From positions 1-5,249 of the forward strand of contig CAMWQY010000200.1 in assembly GCA_947176355.1 (NCBI GenBank): 5,249 bases of DNA. The letters are read 5' to 3'. Origin of the DNA: an uncultured Porphyromonadaceae bacterium (lineage in GTDB: Bacteria; Bacteroidota; Bacteroidia; Bacteroidales; Muribaculaceae). Under the pieces are notes generated by a model, which was given only the letters and a program-made list of their open reading frames with translations, made no database searches and was not told the DNA's origin. Position numbers and translations under genes: made by a program. This document shows, one piece after another, positions 1-5,249 of this stretch (its first letter is position 1; every line of letters starts with the position of its first letter).

Positions 1-52
1 CTTTGCCGTCTTCGTATTCGAGATATACGATAAGATTGTTCTTGTCTGCCAT
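1..52 (-). CDS. etfA: Electron transfer flavoprotein subunit alpha, N-terminal fragment (cut by window edge)
   Basis: Only the first 17 codons are present; read on the minus strand they give MADKNNLIVYLEYEDGK, and the rest lies beyond the left edge. The start is short, but it follows etfB by 12 bp on the same strand and has the form of EtfA/FixB N-termini, in which a hydrophobic strand (here LIVYLEYEDGK) begins the Rossmann-like domain. EtfA binds FAD and, with EtfB, forms the soluble electron carrier serving acyl-CoA dehydrogenases. There is no Shine-Dalgarno sequence in the 12-bp AT-only spacer, so it is probably co-transcribed with etfB. The identity rests mainly on gene order, because 17 residues alone would not prove it. 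Confidence 0.8.
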   Translation of the reverse strand, partial: MADKNNLIVYLEYEDGK

Positions 53-64
53 AATTATATTATA

Positions 65-934
65 TTAGCCGATGGTATGATTAGCAAATAATTCTTTGAT
101 GAGATCTTCGATAGCTTCATCAGTATTCTCAATCTTGCGGGCTTCCTTTGCAGTGAAGACTACATTTTCAATGCTCTTCACTTTTGTAGGACTACCGGCA
201 AGGCCACACTGTGCGAGGTCGGCATCTACGTATGAAGCATTCCACTCCCCTATATTAAGATACGGACGCTTTTCAATGAGTTCTTTCTTCTTCTCATCAT
301 TAGCTACTTCCGAAGGGACAGCTGCATATTTATATTTCTGAAGGCATTTTGCGTTTCTTGGACGACAAGGAGCGGCACTGCCATTCACTGTCACTACTAA
401 TGGGAGGGGTGCTTTTACAGTCTCTACGCCGGATTCTATACGGCGTTTTACAGTCACCTTGCCATTTTCAGCATCAATGATTTCTTCAGCGTAAGTGACA
501 GTGGGGAGACCAAGCTTCTCTGCCACTTGAGGACCCACCTGAGCAGTGTCGCCATCGATAGCTTGACGGCCGCCGATGATCAGGTCGTAGTTTCCAAGTT
601 TCTTGATAGCAGCGCTAAGAGCGTAAGAAGTAGCGAGAGTGTCGCTGCCTGCAAAAGCCCTGTCAGAGAGCACCACGCCATTGTCAGCACCGCGATATAG
701 GCCTTCACGGATGATTTCAGCAGCACGAGCCGGACCCATGGTCAGGATAGTAACTTTAGTGCCTGGATACATATCCTTAAGGCGGAGAGCCTGCTCAAGC
801 GCATTGAGATCCTCGGGGTTGAAGATTGCAGGGAGGGCTGCACGGTTGACTGTGCCGTCTTCCTTCATCGCATCTTTGCCGACGTTTCTCGTATCAGGTA
901 CCTGCTTAGCAAGCACAATGATATTTAAACTCAT
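65..934 (-). CDS. etfB: Electron transfer flavoprotein subunit beta (EtfB/FixA)
   Basis: The 289-residue cytoplasmic protein is the beta subunit of the EtfAB heterodimer, which passes electrons between NADH, ferredoxin or quinone partners and acyl-CoA dehydrogenases. Visible marks are KQVPDT (residues 10-15), FNPEDLNALEQAL (38-50), the conserved nucleotide-binding stretch from SDRAFAGSDTLATS (90-103) to GRQAIDGDTAQVGPQ (122-136), and a near match to the ETF-beta signature at 162-182 (VKRRIESG..., then P-L-V-V-T; one position, S168, departs from it). The SDRAF and AIDGDTAQVGP blocks resemble the electron-bifurcating EtfB of anaerobes such as Acidaminococcus, where this subunit holds FAD rather than AMP; this subtype is inferred from remembered similarity. 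It is somewhat longer than the usual 250-265 residues because of a lysine-rich segment around 195-225. It starts at the only ATG before an AT-rich leader, and etfA follows 12 bp downstream. Confidence 0.96.
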   Translation of the reverse strand: MSLNIIVLAKQVPDTRNVGKDAMKEDGTVNRAALPAIFNPEDLNALEQALRLKDMYPGTKVTILTMGPARAAEIIREGLYRGADNGVVLSDRAFAGSDTLATSYALSAAIKKLGNYDLIIGGRQAIDGDTAQVGPQVAEKLGLPTVTYAEEIIDAENGKVTVKRRIESGVETVKAPLPLVVTVNGSAAPCRPRNAKCLQKYKYAAVPSEVANDEKKKELIEKRPYLNIGEWNASYVDADLAQCGLAGSPTKVKSIENVVFTAKEARKIENTDEAIEDLIKELFANHTIG

Positions 935-975
935 AACTTATTAATATTATGTTTATAAATAATAATCTGTCAGTT

Positions 976-983
976 CAAAAGTA
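976..983 (-). promoter_or_regulatory. Candidate Bacteroidetes -7 box for etfBA (proximal)
   Basis: Read on the minus strand this is TACTTTTG, an exact match to the Bacteroidetes sigma-ABfr -7 consensus TAnnTTTG. It lies about 40 bp before the etfB ATG, which would give a leader of roughly 35 nt. No TTTG or TTG sits at the expected 19-21 bp upstream, so support comes from one element only. Confidence 0.45.
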
Positions 984-1065
984 TCCGCAACCATCCTATA
1001 TTGTATTTCCGTATTGTGTGACAATAGGACATTTCATTCCAATGCACACTTTTCGGATTTGAGTG

Positions 1066-1073
1066 CAAAATTA
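1066..1073 (-). promoter_or_regulatory. Candidate Bacteroidetes -7 box for etfBA (distal)
   Basis: On the minus strand this reads TAATTTTG followed by CA, again an exact TAnnTTTG match. It would start an etfBA transcript with a leader of about 125 nt. No -33 TTTG is visible at the right distance in the AT-rich sequence upstream, so it is a weaker or alternative start to the box at 976-983. Confidence 0.35.
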
Positions 1074-1146
1074 ATAAAAATTATTGAATATTTCTATAGA
1101 ATTCTTTAAGAAAACGTAGTTTATTAGTTAAATTCAACCATTTTCT

Positions 1147-1178
1147 TTAAAAGATTGTTAGTATTTTAAATCTTTTAA
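1147..1178 (+). promoter_or_regulatory. Hairpin in the nhaA leader
   Basis: A perfect 10-bp inverted repeat (TTAAAAGATT at 1147-1156 and AATCTTTTAA at 1169-1178) encloses a 12-nt loop and ends 11 nt before the nhaA ATG. In the transcript it could fold just upstream of, or overlapping, the ribosome landing region. The stem has only two G-C pairs and sits in AT-rich DNA, so it may be a chance match; an operator is an alternative reading. Confidence 0.3.
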
Positions 1179-1189
1179 CACTTTAAGCA

Positions 1190-2557
1190 ATGGCAAATGC
1201 ATTCTTTATCGCAAGGAAGACCATAAAAAATCATACTAACGGCGGCACGGTGCTGATGGTAGCCACAGCTCTTGCTCTTTTAGTAGTCAATCTTCCTTTC
1301 CTTCATGACTTCTACAATAGTCTTTGGACCCACACTATCGCCCTTCGTGTAGGTTCTTTCAATCTTTTCAGCCATCATGGCCATCCAATGGCAATTATGG
1401 ATTTCATCAATGACGGACTGATGGCTGTCTTTTTCTTTTCTGTTGGATTGGAGATAAAACGAGAGGTATTAGAGGGTGAACTTTCTTCCTTCCGTCAGGC
1501 ATTGCTGCCTATCGTCGCTGCTATAGGAGGCATGATAATTCCGGTGGCTATTTTCTTCCTTTTGGGTCATGGCACTGATTATGCACAAGGAGCTGCCATA
1601 CCAATGGCGACAGACATAGCGTTTTCTCTCGGAGTCCTCGCGATGCTTGGAAAGCGCGTTCCAATAGGTCTTAAGATTTTCTTGACTACTCTTGCGGTTG
1701 TAGATGATATCGGAGGTATTCTTGTGATTGCCATATTCTATTCCGGACATATCGACTATGTATCGCTTCTCTGGGCAGCCGGACTTCTTGCTGTACTTAT
1801 TATAGGGGGCATTTATGGAGTGCACTACAAGACTTTTTATGTTACAATTGGCATCTTCGTATGGTTTCTGTTCCTGCAGTCAGGTGTACATCCCACGATA
1901 GCCGGAGTATTGGTAGCTTTCTGTGTTCCTGCAAAGCCTGTTTATGCACCGAAGAAATATATAAAGACAATCAGAAAAAATATTAGCCAATTTTCTGAAG
2001 AAGATGAAAATAAGTTGGAAAAAAGAGGAATACTCAGTAAGGAACAGACCAACTGGCTTAAAGAGATAGAGTCAGCTTCTGACAAAGTGATCTCCCCTCT
2101 TCAGGATCTTGAAGACTCCCTCCATCCAATTGTCAACTTCATTATCGTGCCTCTTTTTGCATTTGCCAACGCAGGAATTTGGTTGGGTGATGTGAATGTT
2201 GCTGACATCTTCTCCGGAGTTTCAATCGCCATTATCGCGGGTCTGGTGCTTGGAAAATTCATTGGTATCTTTACATTCAGTTGGATATGTATAAAAGCCA
2301 AACTTGCCCCTATGCCGGAAGGCAGCACTTGGGCACAGATGGCTGCGGTATCAGTGCTCGGTGGCATTGGCTTTACGGTTTCGCTCTTCATCGCAAACTT
2401 GACCTTTGGAGAAGATGTCTATATGTCACAAATTCTCAACAATGCGAAGTTAGGTATTCTCATAGGCTCCTTCCTCGCCGGATTCCTTGGATGGCTGTTT
2501 CTACATCTTACTCTTCCCAAAGTCTCCGATGCTAAAGTAAAGGAAGCAATAGAATAA
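1190..2557 (+). CDS. nhaA: Na+/H+ antiporter NhaA
   Basis: The 455-residue inner-membrane protein exchanges cytoplasmic Na+ (or Li+) for external H+ and supports Na+ tolerance and pH homeostasis. It shows about 12 hydrophobic segments and the NhaA hallmarks in order: FFFSVGLEIKRE (81-92), AAIGGMIIP (110-118), IPMATDIAFSLGVLA (137-151), TLAVVDDIGG (167-176), SGVHPTIAGV (231-240), LHPIVNFIIVPLFAFANAG (311-329), GLVLGKFIG (351-359) and GGIGFTVSLFIA (391-402). By motif alignment with E. coli NhaA, the ion-binding aspartates are D172 and D173 (D163/D164), D142 matches D133, K356 matches K300, and H234 matches the pH-linked H225. It is longer than the 388-residue E. coli protein, mainly through a charged 45-residue expansion between helices VIII and IX (about 253-308). 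The ATG has no Shine-Dalgarno sequence, as is usual in this phylum. It appears monocistronic, divergent from etfB and followed by a strong hairpin. Confidence 0.97.
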   Translation: MANAFFIARKTIKNHTNGGTVLMVATALALLVVNLPFLHDFYNSLWTHTIALRVGSFNLFSHHGHPMAIMDFINDGLMAVFFFSVGLEIKREVLEGELSSFRQALLPIVAAIGGMIIPVAIFFLLGHGTDYAQGAAIPMATDIAFSLGVLAMLGKRVPIGLKIFLTTLAVVDDIGGILVIAIFYSGHIDYVSLLWAAGLLAVLIIGGIYGVHYKTFYVTIGIFVWFLFLQSGVHPTIAGVLVAFCVPAKPVYAPKKYIKTIRKNISQFSEEDENKLEKRGILSKEQTNWLKEIESASDKVISPLQDLEDSLHPIVNFIIVPLFAFANAGIWLGDVNVADIFSGVSIAIIAGLVLGKFIGIFTFSWICIKAKLAPMPEGSTWAQMAAVSVLGGIGFTVSLFIANLTFGEDVYMSQILNNAKLGILIGSFLAGFLGWLFLHLTLPKVSDAKVKEAIE

Positions 2558-2589
2558 TACATGTTCAGCATTAGAAAATTACGTACATA

Positions 2590-2629
2590 ATTTAGCGCGC
2601 ATTGGCAAAATTGCCAATGCGCGCTAAAT
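2590..2629 (+). terminator. Perfect 19-bp inverted repeat after nhaA, likely terminator
   Basis: Arms 2590-2608 and 2611-2629 are exact reverse complements separated by AA; the core is GCGCGCATTGGCAA, much richer in GC than its surroundings. It begins 33 bp after the nhaA stop and is followed by a T-rich but not continuous tract (ATATTTGTAGTTTT). A factor-independent terminator for nhaA is the simplest reading. The -33 box of the next promoter begins 2 bp after the repeat ends, so a protein-binding operator for that promoter is an alternative. Confidence 0.65.
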
Positions 2630-2630
2630 A

Positions 2631-2662
2631 TTTGTAGTTTTACGAATTTTTTATTAATTTTG
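2631..2662 (+). promoter_or_regulatory. Consensus Bacteroidetes promoter for the thioredoxin-like gene
   Basis: TTTG at 2631-2634 and TAATTTTG at 2655-2662 are separated by exactly 20 bp, matching the known Bacteroidetes housekeeping promoter (TTTG, N19-21, TAnnTTTG). Transcription would start near 2668-2670, giving a leader of about 20 nt before the ATG at 2690. This is the best promoter in the window, and probably drives the whole rightward unit, since no comparable promoter is seen before the next two genes. Confidence 0.82.
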
Positions 2663-2689
2663 TCCTGTAATAATAAAACATCATACATC

Positions 2690-3196
2690 ATGAAGAAACT
2701 AATTACTTTAGCAGCTCTTTTTCTTACGTTTTTTTGCTTAAATTCACAGTCTAATATAAAAATATATGATGAGTCAATAAATCCGGATGTTCAAATCACA
2801 GATGCGATCTCCAAAGCAGCATCCAATGGCAAGTTTGTAGTAGCCCAGTTAGGAGGAAACTGGTGCAAATGGTGTATCAGATTTGCAAAATTTATTGATA
2901 ATGATTCAGATATCAAGAAGCTCGTAGACGATAATTTCGTATTCATCCATGTTAATTATAATCCAAGAAACACGGATGACACTTCAAATCAAGCCGCCAC
3001 ATCAGCTGCATTGAAAAGACTTGGCAATCCTGTCAGATTCGGTTATCCTGTATTGGTAGTGCTTGATGAAGAAGGCAAAGTCATACATACCCAAGATTCA
3101 GGATTCCTTGAGTCAGGCGAAGGATATGACAAAGAAAAGGTGATCAGGTTTTTCGAAACCTGGTCGCCGAAAGCAGTCAACTCAGCAAAGTTATAA
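2690..3196 (+). CDS. Exported thioredoxin-fold protein with CKWC active site
   Basis: This predicted 168-residue protein begins with a signal peptide (MKK, a hydrophobic run to about residue 16, probable cleavage near residues 20-22), so it should act in the periplasm. The FFC in the signal is not a proper lipobox. The mature part has a thioredoxin fold of the Thioredoxin_7 / DsbD-C-terminal type: strand KFVVAQLGG (48-56), active site W58-C59-K60-W61-C62, strand FVFIHVNYN (83-91), and the cis-proline strand GYPVLVVLDEEGKVI (118-132, Pro120). Both catalytic cysteines are present, so it should be redox-active as a thiol reductase or oxidase; its partner is unknown. The ATG at 2690 is preferred over an in-frame TTG at 2660, which lies inside the -7 promoter box. 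It heads a unit with the lipoprotein gene 40 bp downstream and a SusC gene, an unusual setting for such a protein. Confidence 0.88.
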   Translation: MKKLITLAALFLTFFCLNSQSNIKIYDESINPDVQITDAISKAASNGKFVVAQLGGNWCKWCIRFAKFIDNDSDIKKLVDDNFVFIHVNYNPRNTDDTSNQAATSAALKRLGNPVRFGYPVLVVLDEEGKVIHTQDSGFLESGEGYDKEKVIRFFETWSPKAVNSAKL

Positions 3197-3236
3197 TCAC
3201 ACAATTTATATCCCTAATATTTTAATTTACTAACAA

Positions 3237-4853
3237 ATGAACCTAATCTCAATTTGTCGCAAGGCATCCTTTTTAGGATTGCCTGCGCTTCTGGCCCTCA
3301 CTGCCTGCAGCAACGACAATGAATGGAAAGATGTAGACGGAGCAAATCCTATTCTGTCTTTATCTTCTTCACATGAGCGTACTGAGGCAGGGCGATCAAT
3401 CAAAATCGCCGGCAAAGTGACCGACAATGATGGTATAGCGACCATCGACATTGTCTGTCATGAAATAAATCTTAACAAAACCATTAATCTGATTGAAATC
3501 TATGGCAAGCCTCTGAATGAGTACGATCTTGACTACAATTTCAAGATTCAGGAAAATCAGGCTGGTGATGATTTCAATGTGGAAATCACTATCACTGACG
3601 TCGGGGGACGAAAAGAGAAGCAAAACCTCCGGGTGACTTTGGATGCTGACTGGTCTGCACCCTATTTCACTACGAGTCCCGACAAGGAAGTAATCGTACT
3701 GATCAAGGAGAAGACCACTTTCAACTTGAAATTCAGCGTTACTGACAACAGGGTAGTTGATTACGTTGACATTGATGTCGTAGATGTCACAGATGGAGAA
3801 GATGCCCCCAAAGCTGTGGAAGGATTCCCCAGAAGAGTTGATGGAAATGGAACTGCAAAGTTTGATTTCTCTGAGAAACTTACTCTTCCGAGCAAAGAAG
3901 CTACACTTCGAGCTACAGTGACTGCCTACGACCGAGAGGCAAATGAAGCAGCACATTCAGCAACATTCACTTCTCTTGTCAAAGTGCAGGAACTTCAAGA
4001 TATGGAAAAGATGTGGCTCTGCGACGTAAAGAATGAAGATGACTTATCTTCCGATATTTTCGGCGTTCCGGTGCTATGCGACCATATAGGCCCATTTAAG
4101 TATCAGATCAGATATTATAATGATAAGGCTGGGACTGAAGTATCTTTGCTTGGTCAAAAAGGATCGTTCGGTCCGCTTTGCTTTGCTCCTTCAAAAGAGA
4201 ATCCATCAGTGCTTGGAGACAATCCTGATGAAGTGAACTGGATCAAACTTACACAGGCAAACACTTATTATCTCATTACGTTTGATACCTTTAATGGTAC
4301 TTACTCAACGGAGACTTATTCCGTCGCAGATGCTATTGATCCTGTCATGCACATGCACTACGGAGACAATGACCTCAATACATGGTGGGATTGGAATAAT
4401 GAGCCATGGTGGCAAGAATTCTACTTCGGCCCGATGAGCGACGGTCCTCACGAAGTGACGAAGATGACTCAAGATGCCAAGAATCCGCATATTTATATTC
4501 TTGAGGATTGGAAAATCTCAAAAGACGACAATCTTCATTTCGTGATCCACAACTGGCATCATGACGGCTGGTGGAACTTGGCTACTTGGCGTGTCGACGA
4601 CAGCGCAGACCCCGGCAAATTCATGTATTATGGTAATTTACATCCTGACAATGACCATTATACCGGGAATGCTGATTATTTCAAATGGAAATATGGCGAT
4701 CAGTTCGATCTCGACAAATGGGGAGATGAGGGCTATCGCAAGCAATTTGTTCCCGACAACTGGGTGAATATGGAGTCGATCGAAAGAGGTGGCACTTTCA
4801 AGCTCATCTTCGACGCCCATACTGAAAGAGCAAAACTCATACCACAAAACTAA
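3237..4853 (+). CDS. Predicted surface lipoprotein with Ig-like domains and SusE/F-like C-terminal half
   Basis: The 538-residue protein has a lipoprotein signal: positive N-terminus, hydrophobic stretch and lipobox LTAC with lipidated Cys24. The polar, partly acidic SNDNE after it is in keeping with Bacteroidetes surface-export signals, though not an exact match to a published one. Residues about 35-136 and 140-247 look like two Ig/cadherin-like beta-sandwich domains, each with a VTDN motif (61-64, 168-171). The C-terminal half seems to hold two modules, each ending in a strand pair typical of SusE/SusF binding modules: TYYLITFDTFNGTYSTETYS (343-362) and GGTFKLIFDAHTERAKLIP (518-536). Between 383 and 509 there are 13 tryptophans (WWDW, WW and HHDGWW clusters) and many histidines, suiting carbohydrate stacking. 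It lies between the thioredoxin-like gene and a SusC gene, which supports a role in ligand capture at the surface; the ligand cannot be named. I do not recognise a specific named family for the full length. No Shine-Dalgarno precedes the ATG, and no promoter was found in the 40-bp gap before it. Confidence 0.85.
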   Translation: MNLISICRKASFLGLPALLALTACSNDNEWKDVDGANPILSLSSSHERTEAGRSIKIAGKVTDNDGIATIDIVCHEINLNKTINLIEIYGKPLNEYDLDYNFKIQENQAGDDFNVEITITDVGGRKEKQNLRVTLDADWSAPYFTTSPDKEVIVLIKEKTTFNLKFSVTDNRVVDYVDIDVVDVTDGEDAPKAVEGFPRRVDGNGTAKFDFSEKLTLPSKEATLRATVTAYDREANEAAHSATFTSLVKVQELQDMEKMWLCDVKNEDDLSSDIFGVPVLCDHIGPFKYQIRYYNDKAGTEVSLLGQKGSFGPLCFAPSKENPSVLGDNPDEVNWIKLTQANTYYLITFDTFNGTYSTETYSVADAIDPVMHMHYGDNDLNTWWDWNNEPWWQEFYFGPMSDGPHEVTKMTQDAKNPHIYILEDWKISKDDNLHFVIHNWHHDGWWNLATWRVDDSADPGKFMYYGNLHPDNDHYTGNADYFKWKYGDQFDLDKWGDEGYRKQFVPDNWVNMESIERGGTFKLIFDAHTERAKLIPQN

Positions 4854-4866
4854 CCCTTTTTCAATG

Positions 4867-4953
4867 CATAATTCATAATGCAAAATGCATAATCTTTAGA
4901 GGCATGAACATTAACGTCATACTTGAATTTTGCATTATGCATTATGAATTATG
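4867..4953. repeat. Imperfect 27-bp inverted repeat built from CATAATTCATAATGCA units
   Basis: The outer 16 bp of each arm (4867-4882 and 4938-4953) are perfect reverse complements; with the inner extension the arms are 4867-4893 and 4927-4953, 27 bp with 2 mismatches, around a 33-nt loop. The arms contain smaller direct repeats of ATGCATAAT and ATTATGA. Almost the whole 124-bp spacer between the lipoprotein and SusC genes is this element. Its composition recalls AT-rich intergenic repeats frequent in Bacteroidales, whose translations give spurious peptides such as MHYEL; that family link is from memory. It has no T tract after the right arm, so it is not a standard terminator. It could be a miniature mobile repeat, or an mRNA hairpin affecting SusC level. 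Confidence 0.75.
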
Positions 4954-4977
4954 AATTACCTAAAATAGACAATTATC

Positions 4978-5249
4978 ATGAAAAAATACCTTTTGACAAT
5001 GCTAATTGCATTGTTTGGACTTTCTGCATGGGCTCAAGGTATTACAGTGACAGGTGTCGTCACCTCTAAAAATGACGGAGAGCCTCTCATCGGAGCCACT
5101 GTGTTAGTACAAGGCACAAACAAAGGCACCGCTACGGATTTCGACGGCAACTATACCCTTACCGATGTGCCATCAAATGCTACGCTCGTATTCAATTATG
5201 TAGGCTATCAGCAACTTTCAATCGCTGTCAAAGGCCAAACGGTAATCAA
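4978..5249 (+). CDS. SusC/RagA-family TonB-linked outer-membrane transporter, N-terminal fragment (cut by window edge)
   Basis: The first 90 codons are present and the frame is open to the right edge; full SusC proteins are about 1000 residues. A signal peptide (MKKYLLTMLIALFGLSAWA, probable cleavage before Gln20) is followed by the carboxypeptidase-D-like regulatory domain that precedes the plug in SusC proteins: VTGVVTSKNDGEPLIGATV (24-42), then VQGTNKGTATDFDGNYTL (44-61) and LVFNYVGYQ (70-78). SusC forms the TonB-driven channel that imports glycan oligomers or other ligands delivered by SusD-type lipoproteins; a susD gene is expected beyond the window. The upstream lipoprotein is its likely partner. 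The TonB box and barrel are outside the window, so substrate type cannot be judged. The ATG follows an A/T-rich leader without Shine-Dalgarno, 24 bp after the inverted repeat. Confidence 0.93.
   Translation, partial: MKKYLLTMLIALFGLSAWAQGITVTGVVTSKNDGEPLIGATVLVQGTNKGTATDFDGNYTLTDVPSNATLVFNYVGYQQLSIAVKGQTVI

Larger units (their letters stand above)
935..1189. other. Divergent intergenic region between etfB and nhaA
   Basis: This 255-bp, strongly AT-rich spacer separates two genes read in opposite directions, so it must hold promoters for both. Two minus-strand TAnnTTTG boxes serve etfB. For nhaA I found no convincing pair: TTTG at 1058-1061 is followed at the right spacing only by a poor TATTGAAT. 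No small ORF or RNA gene was recognised here. Confidence 0.6.

Noticed and set aside
639..944. Plus-strand ORF of 101 codons opposite the etfB start
   Set aside because: It is antisense to conserved EtfB coding sequence and has no protein-like domain features.
2660..2689. N-terminal extension of the thioredoxin-like gene from an in-frame TTG at 2660
   Set aside because: The TTG overlaps the -7 box TAATTTTG and would precede the transcription start; the ATG at 2690 begins a clean signal peptide.
3197..3236. Separate promoter for the lipoprotein gene
   Set aside because: The 40-bp AT-rich gap has no TAnnTTTG or spaced TTTG, so read-through from 2631-2662 is the simpler view.
3396..3956. 186-codon open frame on the minus strand inside the lipoprotein gene
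   Set aside because: It overlaps a well-supported lipoprotein gene, has no recognisable domain and no promoter, and looks like an antisense shadow.
4638..4883. Minus-strand ORF of 81 codons starting in the inverted repeat
   Set aside because: Its start lies in the repeat arm and the rest is antisense to the conserved C-terminus of the lipoprotein.
4925..4932. Possible -7 box GAATTTTG for susC
   Set aside because: It has one mismatch at the important first T, no -33 TTTG at the right spacing, and lies within the repeat arm.
4904..4954. Mini-ORF of 16 codons (MNINVILEFCIMHYEL) in the repeat spacer
   Set aside because: It is produced by the repeat arm itself, has no ribosome-binding context, and the MHYEL ending arises from the other arm on the opposite strand as well.

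Overview
This 5.2 kb window looks like the chromosome of a gut-type Bacteroidales (Bacteroidetes). The grounds are a SusC-type outer-membrane protein, a Bacteroidetes-style lipoprotein with an acidic and polar tail after its lipidation cysteine, promoters of the TTTG / TAnnTTTG kind, and no Shine-Dalgarno sequence before any start codon. The genus cannot be fixed from this sequence.

Layout. The left end (1-934) is read leftward and holds the beginning of an electron-transfer-flavoprotein operon: complete etfB (fixA), followed after 12 bp by the first 17 codons of etfA (fixB). A 255-bp AT-rich divergent spacer (935-1189) carries two TAnnTTTG boxes pointing towards etfB and a small hairpin just before nhaA. 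nhaA (1190-2557) encodes a full-length Na+/H+ antiporter with all key transport residues and an enlarged loop between helices VIII and IX. A 19-bp perfect inverted repeat (2590-2629) closes this part and is most simply the nhaA terminator.

Right after that hairpin is a textbook Bacteroidetes promoter (TTTG, 20 bp, TAATTTTG). It starts a rightward unit: a secreted thioredoxin-fold protein with a CKWC active site (2690-3196), then after 40 bp a 538-residue lipoprotein (3237-4853) with two Ig-like domains and a Trp/His-rich, SusE/F-like C-terminal half, then a 124-bp spacer filled by an imperfect 27-bp inverted repeat, then the start of a SusC/RagA TonB-dependent transporter (4978 to the edge).

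How the genes fit together. EtfBA would shuttle electrons between NADH or ferredoxin and acyl-CoA dehydrogenases in anaerobic metabolism, and NhaA would manage Na+ and pH; neither seems tied to the rest. The right half looks like the start of a glycan or nutrient uptake locus: the lipoprotein would capture ligand at the cell surface and the SusC channel would import it. The least ordinary points are the thioredoxin-like gene at the head of this locus, the lipoprotein placed before rather than after SusC, and the repeat hairpin separating them. No CRISPR array, RNA gene or complete mobile element was seen.
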